30,049 nt of DNA, from positions 1-30,049 of the forward strand of contig JAAVTG010000518.1 of assembly GCA_011947345.1 (NCBI GenBank), written 5' to 3'. Under the pieces are notes generated by a model. That model searched no databases. It was given only the letters and a program-made list of their open reading frames with translations, and was not told where the DNA came from. Below are positions 1 through 10,455 of the stretch, one piece after another (positions within the stretch are counted from its first letter, which is position 1; every line of letters begins with the position of its first letter). The DNA comes from Phytophthora quininea. Its lineage: Eukaryota > Oomycota > Peronosporomycetes > Peronosporales > Peronosporaceae. A program made the position numbers and the translations under genes.

Positions 1-461
1 GTAGGACACTTCCAGCTCCTCGAGCATTCGTGCCCTGTGCCTTCAAAATGCCAGCACAGCGTCTTCGGCACGACGGCCAGTATCGAGGACTTGGTCCTTG
101 TAGTCGTCTGCCGTGTGAACTAATGTGAATCCTTCTGGGAGGAAAAGTTTCATGAAAGCGACAATGTGGCGGGACTCCGATTTCTTTTGACGGTTAGCGG
201 ATTCCCAAACTGGAGGAACTTTCGTGAGACAGGTTAGTGGTATGCTTCTTTCTGCGTTTGAGCTTGGGTTCTTGTTCCGACAAGTTGTGCGTTTCCTCTT
301 GTTGACCTGTGGTTGCTTGCGTGTCGTTTCGTTTCAGTAGTGCCGCTTCGACGATTGCTAAACGTGCTGCCATGGTCTTGTTCGAGGCAATAAGCTCATC
401 AATGACAGCTAAAAGATGACCGTGATCTTGGCACGCCTCGGTCGTCGCTTCCGCTTGTTCT
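1..461 (-). pseudogene. C-terminal tail of the Crypton-like recombinase, frameshifted
   Basis: Downstream of the stop at 464 the minus strand stays protein-like in a shifted frame. A helical stretch containing LLAVIDELIASNKTMAARLA is followed by a lysine/arginine-rich, NLS-like KLKRRKKH and then a stop at about 194-196. After another frame change, ANRQKKSESRHIVAFMKLF and DYKDQVLDTGRRAEDAVLAF are readable near the window start. The RQKKSESRHIVAFMKLF type of segment recurs in oomycete repeat proteins as I remember them. No intact start or end is present. Confidence 0.4.
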
Positions 462-463
462 GT

Positions 464-1003
464 TTAATGGATAGGTACCAAAGCTTCCCCGTTTAGTGCC
501 AACGACAACGCGAGCAAGTCCACAACGCTAATGCCTGCAGCGGTCATACATTCTTTCATGCGCGTGACGATCGGTGCTCCAGGAGCTAGCGCCTTGAGCT
601 GCGGGAAATATCGAACCAAGTAAGCCGTGAGTACGCTAAGCACCTTCGTACTGACGTTGAGACGCGGTTCTTTGAGATTTGTGCACGTGTTGAACAGGAG
701 CTCCTGCAATTGCTCAAGGCGCTCTCGCGTCGCATGATCCTGTGTCGAAATGTCAACAACCTTAGCAGTTGCATCGACATCCCAGCCACTCAAGACGCGC
801 GCCACCTTACGGTCCTCGCGGGCTGTATTCGTGATGTAAGCGAAGGCCTTGCTCATCTTGGTCATGTCCCACGCACCTCGATCAAAGATCCATTGAGCAG
901 CAAAATGATCGTCTCCATTGGCATGCTGAGCACCGCCGTGACTGAACGAATGTGATGTCAGGTAGGCGGCAACTCCTGCGGGCTCGCCCACACGCTTGAG
1001 CAT
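464..1003 (-). pseudogene. Tyrosine recombinase catalytic C-terminal part (Crypton-like), arginine lost
   Basis: This open stretch of about 179 codons holds the second half of a tyrosine recombinase catalytic domain. The HxxR box, usually HSFRRGG in this oomycete family as I recall it, reads HSFSHGG here, so the second catalytic arginine is gone. Downstream come an AAQWIFDRGAW segment and KAFAYITNT, whose tyrosine is the likely nucleophile. An ARVLSGWD segment and a helical C-terminal region follow. The upstream piece with the first arginine lies at 1342-1554 in another frame, with low-complexity sequence between (about 958-1281). The arginine loss and the frame breaks both indicate a dead enzyme. 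It is a relic, not a host recombinase. Confidence 0.55.
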
Positions 1004-1341
1004 CTGGTAGACATGACTCTACATGCTGTCGTCACCCCGGGGCACGTGTCCCCCTTGGTTTTCTTCTTGGGTATTGCGGCACCAGACTGTACACTGGCCG
1101 TTGCAAATGCGGACCCGGCGTCGGTGGTGGACTCTCCACCAGTGCTCGGAGTTGAGGTCCTCACCAATGCAACTGGGAGCGATGCAGGATCGGCAGCAAG
1201 CAAGTCGTGCAGCGGAACACTAGCGTCGAGGGCGTCAGCGGATTGTGGGGTCAGCATAGGCAGGTGGCCAAAGGGATGCACACTGGGAATCTTGTGTGGA
1301 GAGAGCCACTGCTAGTGTGTGGAGAGGGCAAGGGTGAGGCC

Positions 1342-1554
1342 CTATTCTTCAGTGGTCTTGACGCGCAATAGACGGATGTAAAAGACTCCGTCTGCAGACA
1401 CGGACACATGCTGCTTTTGGACATAACCGAGATCCGAAGAACGGCCAAAGCAGTGCCACATCAAGCACGCTAGCGCTGCATCTTGGTAGTCTGAATTGAC
1501 TCTTGCTGTGCTGTACACGTAGCAAACTAAACTTTTAAATCTTCTTTTGTGCAA
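1342..1554 (-). pseudogene. Tyrosine recombinase fragment with first catalytic arginine
   Basis: About 70 codons reading MHKRRFKSLVCYVY at the start, then a segment with LACLMWHCFGRSSDLGYV and LLRVKTTEE. In tyrosine recombinases the first catalytic arginine lies in a short helix of the form xGRxSDL, and a catalytic lysine sits on the following beta hairpin; both positions are plausible here. The piece ends at a frame change and continues toward the HxxR-containing fragment at 464-1003. It is part of the same Crypton-like relic. Confidence 0.5.
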
Positions 1555-2377
1555 GGCGGCGCCTTATTAGTTAGTCCCCCATTCTAGCGCTTCAAGCAAT
1601 GCTTGTCCAGCGTCTTACCTTGCTTCAGCAAAATCAATTTGGTCGCCACACGCAAGTGTGGATAGGAATCGAAAAACCAAAGCTTTACATTCCTATAGTA
1701 ACAAGACGCAGTGTTGCGTGCGAGCTTGCCATTCTTACCTTCATTTGTTGCCAAATAGTAGCCGAGTCAATCCATACCAGCGGTAAGTCGATTGCCGGAA
1801 GCATCCATGCTGATGCTAGCCTGGATAAAGTCCATGCAAACACCCTCAAGCTCCAGCATGCGCTCGAATGCTCTGATGGCTGTAGCGCGTGCCTTCTGCG
1901 TGTTCGTCGAAACGAAGGAAGATAAACTCATGCTCCTCCCCTGTTTTTTTTTAATCATCGGCGTACATGAGAGCCAGCTTGTTCCTGTCCCTACTCTAGG
2001 AATTGTCCTTGTTTTCAGAACTGCCCAAATATTTTTAAAATATATTTTAGACTGAATATCAATATGAACGCATTCATATTTTGAGTTGCATTCCGACAAA
2101 TATGTGTAGAGGACTGTCGGAATTATTACCCTATCCCTACTACAAATTCATTGGCTAAAATGCTGGAACAAAGCTCTATGATTGGCTAATATTGATGCAT
2201 AGACAACGAGAAACAATTTCAATCCGTAGGAAAGATCACGATATTCATCCATATCTTTGGTAGAGCAGACTCTCAATGAAGGAATTAATTAGTGCGCTTT
2301 TATGTAGTATGTTGTAGGAGAAGAGGATAGTTCGATCAGGAAGATTTTCCCTAATTCAAATTCAATCACTTTCAATT

Positions 2378-2698
2378 CTACCTCCTAGCATCACTGTCAC
2401 TTGCAGGAGCGAGATCGCTACTTTCGCTGTCATCTCTGAAGCTGACTAGACTGCTTTCGTCGTCGTAGCTACCGCCAGCTCCTACTGCATCTAATCTCGC
2501 TGTGGGACTTGGTATTGGTGCTGCCAAAGAAAGCGATGGCGGCATCCTAGAAATGTCGTCGCCGTGAGAATCGGCTGCAAGACTAGCCTCTGTAGATGCA
2601 GTCTCAAAAATGATCGTGTTTGGGCGGATGCCCACACTTTTTTTTCCTGATGCTGTCGACCGAGGAGGCTTCCTGGTGGCATCAGCTGCTGTCGCCAT
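2378..2698 (-). CDS. Hypothetical Ser/Asp-rich ORF
   Basis: The ORF has 106 codons and an ATG at 2698 in good context (gcgacagc reading into it). The product is rich in Ser, Ala and Asp, with basic residues near the start (RKPPRSTASGKKS) and an acidic, serine-rich end (DDESSLVSFRDDSESSD). I see no signal peptide, membrane segment or known domain. It lies between the Crypton relic and a MULE fragment on the opposite strand, so it may be another transposon scrap, for example a disordered N-terminus. Real expression is uncertain. Confidence 0.25.
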   Translation of the reverse strand: MATAADATRKPPRSTASGKKSVGIRPNTIIFETASTEASLAADSHGDDISRMPPSLSLAAPIPSPTARLDAVGAGGSYDDESSLVSFRDDSESSDLAPASDSDARR

Positions 2699-2743
2699 GG
2701 AGGATCGCGTTTTTGCCGGAGCGCGCAGAGTCTAGATCAACGC

Positions 2744-3313
2744 TTGAATGTGGTGCTTCCTAAAGCTGATGCAGGTTTCCTTCGACTGGGGCTTTGGACA
2801 GACCAGTTGCCCGTGTACTTGGCGCTGTACGCATTGTGGAAAGCGGCGATCAAGCGTGTTCACGAGAGACTCAAATATCCTAACAAAAACCTGCAGATAG
2901 CGCCGTGCACAGGTAAATTTCGACAGTGTTACGGTCAGCCTTGTTTGCATGACATGATTCGGTTGTATGAATCGGACTACGCAGCAGCTCTCCAACCGGA
3001 AGACTTCGATCAGCACTGGCGTATTCGTAGTGACAGGTCCGGAAATGCTGACGCACTGCTCGAACCCGCGACACGACTCAAACGATGGCGAACTCCATCA
3101 GCGACGAAAGCTCATGCTGCTGAATCTGGAATCAACAGCACACGGCGAGAGCCATCACTATTTGACGTTGTCGAAGAAGCGCCGACCACAACTACGCCAA
3201 ACGAGCAGAAAAGTTTCGTCGAACTATTAACCAGCGACAATGATTTCGTAGACAGCGGTGTAGGCGAGGCTTACTTGCCCTCTCGGGCCTGGGGATACGC
3301 CGGTTTGTGTTGA
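2744..3313 (+). pseudogene. MULE/FAR1-type transposase C-terminal fragment
   Basis: About 189 codons. Residues 14-50 (LGLWTDQLPVYLALYALWKA and following) look like the end of an MULE transposase core. CTGKFRQCYGQPCLHDMIRL then resembles the SWIM-type Cys/His zinc finger (CxnCxH) that follows the catalytic core in MULE and FAR1 proteins. A FDQHW segment and a polar tail follow. The catalytic DDE part is absent upstream, so this is only a 3' remnant. Past the stop at 3313 a shifted frame stays open (VCVEDVAFASLPPPSAS), which suggests a frameshift near 3295-3310. Assignment rests on the zinc-finger spacing and its repeat-rich setting. Confidence 0.45.
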
Positions 3314-4792
3314 AGACGTCGCTTTCGCCTCGTTACCACCGCCATCTGCCAGCACTATTTGTGCACCAGTGCTTCGAACTTCAGTGCTCCCTAGACACTC
3401 CCTAATTACAATTTGTGTGTTGGTGATGAGTTATGATTGTCGCCACGATCTCGGCTGAAGATCAAGCCTTGGGCCGTGCAACTTGGTGCAGCACGTGGCG
3501 GAATGCCAATAAGAGCTTCCCTGCTAAGTTGTTGGCACGAGGCACGCGGCGTTTGCAAACCATTGGAGGTGAGGCACGCAGCTGTCGTTTTGTGTGGGCG
3601 CTGGCACGCTCCCAGGACTGCATTTGACACGAGCGCACGAAAGACACAAGGACTGTAGGAGAACAAGTTAACGTGCGCTCAACTGCATTTGGTTTGCTCA
3701 TTAATGAACTTACCTTCTTGGTAACATCCCGGGTTACTGCTACAATGGTTTTGTTTAGTTTGTGAAGATCTTCGGCACCTGTTGCGTCTGCTCCGCGGCC
3801 GCATCATCTGCGCAGTTGGTGTCAATGTTAAGTTCCCGATTGTATTTGCTCCATTCCCATCGCGGAGTATTTGGTTGACTTGAAAACGATTAATCACTAC
3901 CAGTAGTTGTTTTGCGGATTATGACACTTCGCGCTTGGAAAGCAAATTGTAGAGTGAGATTAAGATCAAAGGAAGCTAAAGCTACGACAGGCGCTCTGGG
4001 CTCGTGTCCAGGATGTCCTCAGTGTCCAACGGAGACAGCGCCACGCAGTTCGGCTCACCACACATCTTGTCCCACGTGGGATCTCCTGAGACCTCAGGCT
4101 GCAGATTGCTTTAACGAGTCGACACGGATTCTCTATTGGTTCTGTCGTAGAGTACAGTAGTCATCGAGTAGAGCAGACTACTACCAAACTTTGTGAAACT
4201 GCTGCCACATTCACCCACCCACCCAGTGAGATCGAACTCTATCGAGCTTTGATATGCGTAAACTACGTGTGCTGCTGTGTGACGCCCCGTCACACAGCAC
4301 TTCTCGCAGAGGAAGGTGCTAAGGAGTGTACAAACTCCTAGTGAACGTGAGTTCACAGGGACTAACTAGCGATAGCGTAAATCTAAGACTGAATGTATTA
4401 ACACCATTTCTGTACATAAAGGTCACACAAAAACGCGAATTGGTGGGGCAAATCAAATCAAAACTAATTGCGCACAGGGAATTATCAAACGATCTCGACA
4501 TGTACTGTACGCTTCTCTCTTTATCCTAAAACTGAACCATGCCATCCGGAACGTATTGCATCGTTCGAAGCAGTACACGTCGACAAACTCAACGATTATG
4601 GTGATGCTAGTCACAATGGCCGCGGCTTCGAGCTCTGAAATCGTCCAGGATTCTATTTTTATCACACTGCAGTTTGATTCTCTCATAATCGAGAGCAAGA
4701 ATGATGCTGGGACCCCAGTCTGCCGCCCACCTGCACAAGTCCGTCACGCAGACTAATCCTGCTTTCACTGCAACGGTACAACCGCGCTAGCA
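3314..4792 (+). other. Gene-poor repeat-like stretch
   Basis: I see no convincing gene here. Short ORFs occur on both strands, but none shows a recognisable domain or continuous coding bias. The first 150 bases may be out-of-frame MULE tail. The interval from about 4200 to 4530 contains palindromes (4273-4299 and about 4342-4357) and mixed AT-rich sequence of the kind seen in solo LTRs. No terminal repeat pair could be paired by eye. Confidence 0.4.
4273..4299. repeat. Perfect 12-bp inverted repeat, 3-nt loop
   Basis: The arms TGCTGTGTGACG (4273-4284) and CGTCACACAGCA (4288-4299) are exact reverse complements around a CCC loop. The core TGTGACGCCCCGTCACA resembles the palindromic ends I associate with oomycete LTR retrotransposons. 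A related but imperfect core lies at about 8996-9014 (TGTAACACCCCGTTGCA). It may mark an LTR edge; no partner LTR was found in the window. Confidence 0.5.
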
Positions 4793-5816
4793 ATGCAGCC
4801 CAAAGCCAGATCAAAGCGAGCAGGAGCATCCCGGATCAAACCCCTTCCCACACCGCGCATGACGGCCTCGTTAGTACTTTTGGCCGATCTCCTGCCTCAC
4901 TTTGCAATTGACATCCGCCGTCCCAAGCCCCAAACCTCCACCACCTATGGCAAGAAACCCTTCTTCAAGCTCGAAGACGCCAAGACAGCCTTCGACCTCG
5001 CCTGCTGCATCTACGGCATTGGTACACTTAGTATGCCCGGCAACTTCTCCCGAGCGGAACCGACCATCACCGTCATTTTCATGGCTTTCATGGCCTTCAC
5101 CAACGTCTACTCGTACGACGCCATGTCCAAGGTGATGCTGTTGGCCCCCAATTCGGCCAAAACCTTCGGCGAATGGGCCATGGGCCAGTGGGGTCGTTGG
5201 ATCTGCGTTGTCAGTCCGATGGTGTCGTATCTAGTGATACCGTGCGTTTTCCTGGTCCTCGGTGGGTCTCTCCTCGAAGGTCCCTTCCCGGTCGCCTTCA
5301 GTGCTACGATGTGGATCATCCTGATGGCTCTCATGGTGCTGCCGGTGTGTCTTGTACCGACGCTGAAAGAAGGCGCTAGTGCTGCAATCGCCAGCTGCAT
5401 GGGCACTGTCATCGCCGACATCATAGGTGTGGCCGTCGTCTTGCACACCATACGTGGCTACCCGAGCGTGCCGTTCCCAGAGCTCCAGTTCTCCCAAGTG
5501 GCTGGTGTATTGACAATTTTGTCACTGGCCTACGGAACTGACGTCGTCAACCCCAACCTGCAACGGTAACACAGCGACCCGACCCGAATGTCTCGTATGG
5601 TATTGGGCACGGTCTCGTTGATCAGTTGTCTGTTCTTGACGCTGGCATGTGGTGATTACAGCGCTGTAGAGTGCCAGATCACGGGCTACTTGCTGTTCAC
5701 GATCTACCCGGACGCCGACACGGGCATGACGACGCTCGGCTTCAAGTCCGACTGCGATGCGGTTGTGCTCGCCTACCAAACATGCTCGCGGCGACATATG
5801 ACATCGCACTATGAAT
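4793..5816 (+). pseudogene. Amino acid/auxin permease (AAAP family), truncated pseudogene
   Basis: The reading frame starts at the ATG at 4793. It has a basic cytoplasmic N-terminus of about 55 residues, then the AAAP opening segment DAKTAFDLACCIYGIGTLSMP, followed by about five hydrophobic helices (YSYDAMSKVML, VSYLVIPCVFLVLGGSLL, WIILMALMVLPVCLVPTLK, IADIIGVAVVL and FSQVAGVLTILSLAYG). These proteins are H+-coupled amino acid transporters with about 11 helices. A TAA stop at 5567-5569 interrupts the frame after NPNLQR, and coding continues in the same frame (HSDPTRMSRMVLGTVSLI) until about 5816, where homology fades. The expected last 4-5 helices are missing. CAA to TAA by one C-to-T change would explain the stop. 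Confidence 0.7.
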
Positions 5817-5852
5817 GATTTGATTGAGAAAAACAGCGTCACTACTGTTCTA

Positions 5853-6160
5853 CATGGAGTGTTCACGGCGGTGGCCGTACTTCATTTCTTTTCCGAACAC
5901 CGTGCAGAACTCACTCGTAAACACGGCAACAGTTATCTGAATGTGGTTAGCTACACGTGCCGATCTTACTAGCAGTGTTGACTGGTATCTTCATGATCGC
6001 GTGCAAGGTGATGGTGGTGGCGTTTTCGAGTCTCAATTCGTTCGAGTATTTCCTGCTGAACCAGTTCCCACCACTGGTGGTCGACGATACCCACGATCGG
6101 AGCCGCCATCCGCGAATCATCAGCATTGTGATGGATGAAAGGGTGCTCAGGAAAGTTTAG
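5853..6160 (+). pseudogene. Membrane-protein fragment, family not recognised
   Basis: One frame reads YFISFPNTVQNSLVNTATVI before a stop at about 5938. A shifted frame then reads PILLAVLTGIFMIACKVMVV followed by FSSLNSFEYFLLNQFPPLVVDDTH, and ends at 6158-6160. The hydrophobic helix and the following polar segment look like a real transmembrane protein broken by a frameshift. It does not obviously match the missing end of the AAAP permease upstream, so it may belong to a different decayed gene. No start codon can be assigned. Confidence 0.3.
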
Positions 6161-6342
6161 CTGTGCGCGTATTTTTGATGATGTGCGACTCGATCTGTAC
6201 AGGCGAACGTTGGGGAATTATTCGGCGATCCCCTTGAACTTTGTCCAAGCAGTTCGAGAATGAGACGCTGAAGGCAAACAGCTCAAAATTTATTGTGATT
6301 TCAATTTGGATTTCGTTTGTCGTGCGGCAAGCTGGTATGATT

Positions 6343-8606
6343 TCAATCTGGCGTTTTCTTCTTTGTCGGAGTAGTGTACATTCGGCGTTTCTTCAGTGTT
6401 TGCTTGACTGATGATACTTTTGTTGTAATTTTGAAGTCCGTCAATTCTGAAGTACTCAATGGGAAAGTGTCACGGAGTTTTTGGAGTGCTAGCTTTGGCT
6501 TGATGCCTGGATCTTGTGCGATAACATCTTCCAAAAATGATGCATAGCAAGCCTGCATTGGCTGCTGGTGTTGCGTTTTGTCTTGCTCATCACCATCTTC
6601 ACCTGACACGGCTATCGACTGCAAGACATCCCGTGGCCGTTTTCGTCTTGAACGTGTAAGCTTGGATATCTCCGCCCGAATTTCATTCTCGCTGGGAATA
6701 TCGTATCTCTTAGGATGGTTCTTGATAAGCACTTCGAGCATGCGCGCTGGGCCCAACTTACGAGAGTTATTTTCCACACCCTGTTGAAATAACTCAGCTA
6801 CTTGTTTCTCGTATCGCTTGATGTAGCGAGCCCCATACATATGACCCCAATAACAGCATCCTTATCTTGCCGGTTGTCGCCATCAGATATCTGATCAAAG
6901 TACACCTTGCTTTCAACTGGTTCTTGTGAAGGGCACTCCTTAGTCCAGAAACGTGCCATAGCGCCATGCCAGCTCATACCTCTTTTGCCATAATGATCCG
7001 ATGTTTTCTCGCGAAAATAAATTGGCTCCGCTTTCATTTTGAAATCGATGATGACAAGAGCTTCTGTTGCTTCTGCTCCAACACATCGAGACTTCATTTC
7101 ATGAAAAAGCTGGTTTATTGCCCGTTGTTGGTTAAGCACTCGGAGACGATGACCAAGAAACAGTTCCAGCTTGGCATGGCAATCTGCCACAACTGTTAAT
7201 GTGTTTTCATCAGCGCCGCCTTCCTCGAGTTGGTGCTTAACTTGTGCAATAAGATTATGGAATGCTTGGCAGCAGGTACAAGTTACTGGTAGCGAGTCTG
7301 ACCTCGTGTCAGGATGCAACTAACCAAATTTAATCAAATGACGAGCACAAGGAGGATCATTTTCACCCGCAACATCTTCGAAATGACCAATCGTTCCATA
7401 CTTCAACCAGGTTTTGAGAATATCCATCTTGCGTGTCAAATCCTCAAAAGCACTGGGCAGAATATCTCGAATAATTCTTGTTAACAGCTCAAAGTTTTCG
7501 TTCAGAAGAAATCCAGTGACATAATCAACCGCCGTCCGTGCTTGTACTTCACCATTTGTCAACATCGATGCAAGCTCGTAAAACGTAGACTTGCTCACAC
7601 AATTTTGATTAGATTTCTCGTACTGCTCGAATATCACACTTATCGGACGCCGACGCAATATACTTGGGACGTCGTGGTACACGTGGTCTAGCTTGATCCG
7701 CTTTGTTCCTCAGGATACAAATGCAACATTCTCCATCGCCAAAATGCTCTTGACAGCGGCATCTACGTGTGATTCAACGAATTTTTGCGTCGCCATTTTG
7801 GCTTCGCCAATGTACCAACAGTGCTTAGCAGGTCGTAATCGCGTCTTCCTTTCCAGTAACTCCGTCTGCATACGTTCAGGCCAGGCACGACTTCTGCTGC
7901 GAGATGAAGCTCTCTCCATGTAGCGACTCAAAACGGCGCGAATTGCTCGACGTTCCGTGCTTCCTCGAGTACTAGCCGTCAAAACTGGTGCTACCACTTG
8001 TTGAACGGAGCGACGAATGTCAATCGCTGTTTCGTGAGCAGCCACAGTAACAGCGGGGGTACTACCCAGCCACAGCGCAAACAACTGGAGCGAAGCTGCA
8101 GCGGCTTCCTCACCGCAAATTGCTTCAGCGATGCATGTGAGTAGAGTCATATATAAATTCAATATACCTGTACGCGTTCTTCCATTTTCACGACTCGGTG
8201 CTGCCACATCCCAAAACGATGACGCACACCGTTTCTTCTTAGCGCCAATATGCTTTCGTACGTACTCAATTCGATCACTCGGCTCTCCAAAAACTCCATG
8301 ATAGCTTTGTATTCAGGAACCCGCCGATTTGATGGTGTAGGCGCGAGCGGAGGGGCTCATGAACCAACTCGGGTTCGACTCGATGCGAGTGCTCCTTCGC
8401 AGTTCAGGGGGCAGCTTTGTAGCGGTTGAGGGCGCTGTCCCTCGTGGACGCCCTGGCCTCCGAGCAAGTTTCTCTTCCACACTGAGTCCGTCATGCTTAC
8501 AACCACATCGGGGGCACTTGGAACATCCTGGCACTGGGCATGCTTTCCGGTTACAACCACAGCGCTCCATGATCTCAACGATGCGGTTTGAAGATATATT
8601 AGCCAA
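6343..8606 (-). pseudogene. Long transposon-type ORF broken by three in-frame stops and one frameshift
   Basis: From the ATG at 8606 a single frame runs to 6798, interrupted only by TGA at 8313-8315, TGA at 7710-7712 and TAG at 7320-7322. It then shifts frame near 6830 and continues to 6343. The N-terminus has a Cys-rich knuckle (CGCNRKACPVPGCSKCPRCGC) next to an AT-hook-like RRPGRPRG, suggesting DNA binding. The middle has CTCC, LVIIDFKMKAEPIYFREKTS and HYGKRGMSWHG, where the Asp may be part of an RNase H-fold catalytic site. The C-terminal part is helical and basic. I recall related repeated proteins in oomycete genomes, but the superfamily is not certain; a KDZ-like element is one possibility. 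Confidence 0.5.
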
Positions 8607-9481
8607 TGCAATTGGACTAGGTTTAGGGATAAACCAGCACTGTGAGCTGTTAGACGTCTTGTCCTCGTTGCGATTACGAGCTTTCCAAGAGGAAGTAGAC
8701 CTTGCAACTTCACCACATTACTCCTTTGACATCATCTAGCACACAAAATAAATTTGGGAAGGAACGGAGGATTACCGGAATTAGTTGTGAATGTCAAGGC
8801 ACTTTTCAGAGGTGACCTCCGTGTGTGGAATTCGTGTTAATAGAGCTCGCATAGTTTAGCCTGCAATACAAACTGTAATATATCTATACTAAAACCTACT
8901 GCACGTTGATTGGGTGGCTCCAAGCCACCCACCACGTGTCACATGGTGTGCACCACACAGTGTACCCAACTCGGGCAAGTGACAAGTCACTCGCCATGTA
9001 ACACCCCGTTGCATGCTGCTTGTCGCTTGAACTCTTCTGAAGAAACAACACCATACTTGGAATTAGTTATTGCAATGAGCGGCTCTTGTGTGGGAAAAGT
9101 GGTCTACCTCGCGCTTGGATGTTCAAGATGGTTTATCGCGTTAGGTAGACCGAAAGCAAAAATACGGCTGGGTTTTTGAGATTTCGAGCTCGGTTATTGT
9201 TTCTTGTAATGAGAGTTTGAGCCAAAGTGATCACAACGTTTTTGAGAAATTAGACCTTCTTGCTCGATGAGAGTCGACGAAGGCCCCAAATGAACTCTGA
9301 AAGTAAATTTCAGAGAATACGGTCTCGCCGGTTTTGGCGTGGTGCTCTACCAGTAGTCGAGGACAAATGTGAGGCCTTTGGATGACGACACACTATGTGC
9401 ATTATCTTTTCTACGCTACCCAAACGTTCACAGTGTCGACACCGAAGTCAACCGAGTAATCCAGTGTCGGACCGGGTCCCT
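8607..9481. other. Intergenic stretch with LTR-like palindromes
   Basis: No gene is seen between the transposon ORF and the first LPMO gene. The notable content is a cluster of palindromes at 8910-9020. The sequence from 9020 to 9480 is moderately AT-rich with short ORFs only; it would form the 3' flank of the minus-strand LPMO gene. Confidence 0.4.
8910..9020. repeat. Cluster of short palindromes, possible LTR edge
   Basis: Within about 110 bases there is a perfect GGGTGGCT/AGCCACCC hairpin (8912-8919 and 8923-8930, 3-nt loop), a CACGTG-containing tract, an AAGTGAC/GTCACT hairpin near 8967-8981, and CATGTAACACCCCGTTGCATG near 8995-9015. The last has the same layout as the palindrome at 4273-4299. 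Such clusters suggest a retrotransposon terminus. No target-site duplication was identified. Confidence 0.35.
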
Positions 9482-10305
9482 CTAGTTCTTGCGACGAGAA
9501 CACTTCTCCGCAGTTGCAGTAGTTGTGGAAGCACTAGTTGGTGCACTCGTCGTTGTTGTGGTTTCGGCCTCACCACCAGTGCTAGTGCTACTCGCCGTGA
9601 CCTGCGATGAAGGCGCAGTGGTCGTGGTAGTCGGAGCCGTGGTCGTACTGGCCGAGGCGTCAGTGCTTGTGGGGGTCGAAGCGGGACTGAGAGTAGTAGT
9701 TGTGGTGGTGCTCGTCGACGTTGTCGATGTGGAGTCACTCGAGTACGAAGCCGTGGTGCCGTTCAACGCTACGCAGTTGATGTACACTTGCCACGGTTGG
9801 GCATGCAACGCCAACCAGTAGAACACAAACTCGGACGACGCCTTGCAAGTAGCCACGGGGATCGGGATCTTGGCAGGGGACTGCCCCGAAAACTCGGTGA
9901 CGCAGTTGATGTTGTGGAAGACGCGCTTGTTGTCGCACCAGATTTCGCACGGCCCCGGATGCGAGTTGCCGAGAGTGGTGTGCACGGCGTAGCCGTCGGA
10001 TGGAATGGCTTCGGGGTGCCGTGCTTCACGGTGTTGCCGCACTCGGAGATGTTAGTGCTGTAGGTCGTGATGTACTGTTTGAGAGTGGTGATGCCTTTCT
10101 TCGCGAACCACTTCTCGACACCCAGGTAGTAGTTGCCGTAGGTCTCGTCGCCGATGATTTCCGGCATGTTGATGGTGCCGGCAGGACCGCCGAAATAGTA
10201 GATGTGGTCGGCGTCGCCCGTCGGCGGTGGCACGATGATGTTGCCGTGGCCAAAGACAGTTGGGAGGAAGGCCAAAGTGGCGACTAACGTGACCTGCTTG
10301 AGCAT
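9482..10305 (-). pseudogene. Secreted LPMO, AA17-like, copy 1 (1-nt frameshift)
   Basis: The ATG is at 10305. Residues 1-19 form a signal peptide ending TVFG, so the mature protein begins with His20 (HGNIIVPPP), as required for the copper histidine brace of lytic polysaccharide monooxygenases. The frame runs to about HGTPK and then breaks. Comparison with copy 2 shows one base missing at about 10004-10016. The other frame then continues with SDGYAVHTTLGNSHPGPCEIWC (second brace His in GNSHPGPCE) and FVFYWLALHAQPWQVYINC. A Ser/Thr-rich tail of about 80 residues ends EKCSRRKN. The layout matches oomycete AA17 enzymes, known to cleave homogalacturonan oxidatively in the plant cell wall. It is frameshifted as it stands; sequencing error is possible. 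Confidence 0.7.
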
Positions 10306-10455
10306 GCTTGTCGTGGTCAGTTGGAAGTCTACTTGTGTTTTGCTGAACGAAAGCAGGAATGAAAAGACTCACTGCTGAGCTATTCGATGTGCGGCGGGAC
10401 TGATACCAGCGCAGCCCAAACTGAGCCCAGATGGATCTCGGCAAGCGGCCAGGAA

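Larger units (their letters stand above)
1..2099 (-). mobile_element. Degraded Crypton-like tyrosine-recombinase element
   Basis: Fragments of one protein appear in order on the minus strand, in different frames. An N-terminal helical piece lies at about 1767-1935. A catalytic piece at 1342-1554 contains the GRSSDL segment expected for the first catalytic arginine and an LRVKTTEE segment. A second catalytic piece lies at 464-1003, and a C-terminal tail runs from about 461 to the window edge. Order and motifs fit the Crypton DNA transposons known from oomycetes, which encode a tyrosine recombinase and need no terminal inverted repeats. Frames change several times and stops intervene, so the copy cannot be active. 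The element probably continues past base 1. The family is recognised from motifs only. Confidence 0.6.

Noticed and set aside
9489..9821. Valine-rich plus-strand ORF resembling a membrane protein
   Set aside because: It is the complement of the Thr-rich tail of LPMO copy 1 (ACC/ACT read as GGT/AGT or GTG/GTA); not a real hydrophobic protein.
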